Assembly: GCA_003155275.1 (NCBI GenBank)
Contig: PMCC01000026.1
Span: 13,242-30,449, forward strand
From: Actinomycetota bacterium
GTDB lineage: Bacteria; Actinomycetota; Humimicrobiia; Humimicrobiales; Humimicrobiaceae
Direction: 5' to 3'
DNA length: 17,208 nucleotides
Shown here: in pieces, positions 15,299-17,208 of the stretch
Numbering within the stretch: position 1 is the stretch's first letter
Layout of the letters: each line of letters begins with the position of its first letter
Position numbers and translations under genes: made by a program
Notes under the pieces: model-generated
Databases searched by the model: none
Seen by the model: the letters and a program-made list of their open reading frames with translations, nothing else
What the model was told of the DNA's origin: nothing

Positions 15299-16215
15299 TT
15301 ATCTTTATTATATATAGATAATGAAATGCCGTCACCAATATTAAATAATGATGTTTCAAAAGCGTCTTCCTTTGTGACCATCCTCAGATACTCCTGGATT
15401 CCGGCTACACTGTTGGCGTCGTGTTTTAATATTTCTTCCCGAAATATTTTCCCACCATAAAATATATTATCTGCAATAACGGCGCACCCGATGCCAAGCT
15501 TATCCATGACCATTTCAAGGTAGAAGGGGTATTGGTATTTTGCGGCATCAATAAAAACCATGTCATATTTTTCTTTGGTTTCCTGCTCCGCCTGAATAAT
15601 TTCAACCGCATTTCCATGAATAAATTCAAAACTGCAGCGGGAGCTTTCAGTTTCAATGGCAGTTTTTATTCTTTTACTATCGCAGCAGGGTTCTATCGTT
15701 TTTTTTATCAAACTGCCTATAAACAAACACGCTTGGTCAAGCCTCTTCCGGTTTAAATCAATTCCCGTATAGCTAAACTGTGTTTTGGAATTACCCACTT
15801 TGTTACTACCTCTAGTTGACTGACCTGCTTTGCTCTCTGCTGACTGATTTACTTTGCATATGCCACCTTCGGCTGATTCAAGGGCTTTGCATATGCCTAT
15901 GACTGATTCTCCGGCACTGTCATAACCTCCGTATGATTTATTTGAGGCTAACTCCTTTAATATGGATTTCAGTAAAAAATATGTCGAGTAGCCGGTTCCG
16001 CAGCCTATTTCCAGTATTTTTGCGGGTTTTAACAAATAACAGGCAAGTTCAAGAAATCTTCCTGTTTCATCATCTACAATCGGGATTTTTAAACTTTCTG
16101 CATCAGCCCTCGCCTTTTTCAAAAAAACTGCTTCTTCAAGGTATTCTTTTATCTTGGGCACCTGCTTTACATAGAACAGTTTTTTAAAAGCATTATTTCT
16201 ATTGGTTTGTTGCAT
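15295..16215 (-). CDS. trmR: TrmR-like SAM-dependent O-methyltransferase with repeat insert
   Basis: 306 residues, against about 217 for Bacillus TrmR (YrrM), which methylates 5-hydroxyuridine in tRNA to 5-methoxyuridine. It has the catechol-OMT-like class I fold: helical N-terminus, SAM loop ILEIGCGTGYST (67-78), acidic strand TGIDLN (150-155), metal-site region FIDAAKYQYPFYLE (221-234), and DNIFYGG (249-255). The excess length is mainly an insert at about 92-147 between the first helix and second strand, built of degenerate repeats (see 15793-15909), plus about 15 residues near 176-192. The ATG overlaps the mltG stop by 17 bases and has AGGA eight bases upstream. The mltG-trmR-U32 order matches Bacillus yrrL-yrrM-yrrN/O. 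A small-molecule O-methyltransferase role is the alternative. Confidence 0.82.
   Translation of the reverse strand: MQQTNRNNAFKKLFYVKQVPKIKEYLEEAVFLKKARADAESLKIPIVDDETGRFLELACYLLKPAKILEIGCGTGYSTYFLLKSILKELASNKSYGGYDSAGESVIGICKALESAEGGICKVNQSAESKAGQSTRGSNKVGNSKTQFSYTGIDLNRKRLDQACLFIGSLIKKTIEPCCDSKRIKTAIETESSRCSFEFIHGNAVEIIQAEQETKEKYDMVFIDAAKYQYPFYLEMVMDKLGIGCAVIADNIFYGGKIFREEILKHDANSVAGIQEYLRMVTKEDAFETSLFNIGDGISLSIYNKDK
15793..15909 (-). repeat. Degenerate ~10-residue tandem repeat inside the trmR-like gene
   Basis: Residues 103-141 of the methyltransferase divide into four units starting at E103, E113, Q124 and Q132 (10, 11, 8 and 10 residues), with a partial fifth at N142. Each opens with [E/Q/N]-Ser and carries a Lys two residues before the unit end. 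In DNA a 13-bp perfect repeat, CTTTGCATATGCC, occurs at 15852-15864 and 15885-15897 on the plus strand, and GACTGA recurs at 15818, 15842 and 15901. The insert falls in a surface loop, away from catalytic motifs. Confidence 0.6.
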
Positions 16216-17200
16216 TCACATGTTCCTGGAAAGTTTTTGAAAACTCATGCTTATGTGTTTTTTCATCAACAACCACATAAAAAAGATAGTCCACATCTGC
16301 GGGTGCAAGTGCCGCCTTAATAGCAGCCAGACCGGGATTGCAGATCGGAGTTGGTGTAAGTCCGGCATATTTATAAGTATTGTAAGGAGAATCAACTTCG
16401 AGGTCATCGTAAGTGACTATACCCTCCCACTTGTCCAGCGCATAGCGCACGCTTGCATCGATCTGTAAAAGCATACCGATTTTAAGCCGGTTATAAATTA
16501 CCGCTGCGATTAAAGGTCTTTCATCAGGAATATATGCTTCCCTTTCAATTAGTGATGCAACCTTTAGAATATCGTAGTTTGAAAAATTATTAACTTTTGC
16601 ATAGGACCAGTCAAGCGGTTGTGTTTCAAGCTGATACTGGGTTATAAGCATTTCAATTATATTCTTCGCAGTATACTTTACAGTGATGTCGTAAGTCTTT
16701 GGGAAAAGAAACCCTTCAAGGGTTTTATTATCGCTTAAGAATTCGTAACTGTCTTTATAAGAGTTAACATCAAGGGCGCTATCAAGTTCCTGTGGCTCAA
16801 CAAAAGGAATATCTGCAATTATCCTTTCTTTTATCTGGTTTAAGGTAAAACCTTCGGGAATAGTAAGTTTATATATCACCTGTTTTTCACCGGCTGTTAT
16901 AATATTGAGTATATTTTTATATTCATCGCCTGTAATTAACCGGTATGTTCCGGGAAGTAGGTTTTTTTCCTTGCCCTGATCCTGCACATAAAGCCTGAAC
17001 GCAAAGGCGTCATCAACAATGCCTTTTTCTGCAAGCATTTCGGCAACCTGTGTCAGATTTGCCCCCTGCTTTATCTCTACTTCCACTACAATACCTTTTG
17101 CGATTGCAGGTTTTGCTGTTTCTGTTGCTGCTGAAGGATTTAAAAGCCCGCATGAAACAGATGCTAATAATATTACTATAGCAGCAATTGATTTCAGCAT
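16199..17200 (-). CDS. mltG: Endolytic murein transglycosylase MltG (YceG-like)
   Basis: 333 residues from the ATG at 17200; the frame stays open to the window edge (two more codons), so a slightly upstream start is possible. A short N-terminal hydrophobic segment (4-16) ends in SVSC (Cys17), matching a permissive lipobox. Then comes a LysM-like module (about 36-90) and the YceG catalytic domain: LEGFLFPKTY (161-170), the catalytic-Glu motif ASLIEREA (215-222), NRLKIGMLLQIDASVRYAL (237-255), YNTYKYAGLTPTPICNPG (273-290) and FSKTFQEH (320-327). MltG cleaves nascent glycan strands at the outer face of the membrane and limits strand length. It overlaps the trmR-like gene by 17 bases, as in Bacillus yrrL-yrrM. 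Confidence 0.95.
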   Translation of the reverse strand: MLKSIAAIVILLASVSCGLLNPSAATETAKPAIAKGIVVEVEIKQGANLTQVAEMLAEKGIVDDAFAFRLYVQDQGKEKNLLPGTYRLITGDEYKNILNIITAGEKQVIYKLTIPEGFTLNQIKERIIADIPFVEPQELDSALDVNSYKDSYEFLSDNKTLEGFLFPKTYDITVKYTAKNIIEMLITQYQLETQPLDWSYAKVNNFSNYDILKVASLIEREAYIPDERPLIAAVIYNRLKIGMLLQIDASVRYALDKWEGIVTYDDLEVDSPYNTYKYAGLTPTPICNPGLAAIKAALAPADVDYLFYVVVDEKTHKHEFSKTFQEHVNATNQ

Positions 17201-17208
17201 TAATACCG

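Overview
The window is a 17.2 kb stretch of AT-rich bacterial chromosome (roughly 60-65% A+T by eye). Every supported gene lies on the minus strand, so transcription runs from the right edge to the left edge. It is core housekeeping DNA, with no phage, transposase, tRNA, rRNA or CRISPR signature. The run aroE, prepilin peptidase, aroC, aroK, aroB, aroQ, M24 peptidase, efp, nusB, followed by ispA, tlyA, nadK, recN, resembles arrangements I know from Actinomycetota and some Bacillota. With the low G+C and the Bacillus-like mltG-trmR-trhP trio at the right end, a deep-branching low-G+C Gram-positive-type lineage (for example a groundwater or subsurface actinobacterial clade) is a reasonable but unproven guess.

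Layout in transcription order: (1) mltG (septal murein endolytic transglycosylase), a TrmR-like tRNA methyltransferase and a U32-family TrhP-like protein overlap end to end; the last two probably make 5-methoxyuridine-type wobble bases. (2) A P2-type cation ATPase with an unusual ion-site motif is followed directly by an acylphosphatase. (3) aroE and a prepilin peptidase. (4) A 357-bp gap with possible leader-RNA hairpins. (5) aroC, aroK, aroB and aroQ, giving with aroE five of the seven shikimate-pathway steps. (6) A 38-codon small ORF, an M24 aminopeptidase, and efp with a strong ribosome binding site. (7) A 170-bp degenerate 17-bp tandem repeat, then nusB, ispA, tlyA (probable TTG start), nadK and the first 32 codons of recN.

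How the genes work together: the aro genes supply chorismate, the precursor of prephenate, which TrhP-type proteins need for tRNA uridine hydroxylation. EF-P and NusB serve translation and rRNA transcription, ispA supplies prenyl diphosphates for carriers such as undecaprenyl-P, and mltG acts on the peptidoglycan built on those carriers.

The least expected signal is recurring decayed short-period tandem repeats: an intergenic 17-bp array between efp and nusB, an 11-residue (33-bp) repeat inside AroB, and a roughly 10-residue repeat inside the TrmR-like methyltransferase. I saw no convincing new multi-gene system. The repeat-derived protein expansions, the ATPase-acylphosphatase pairing and the aroC leader are the points most worth a second look.
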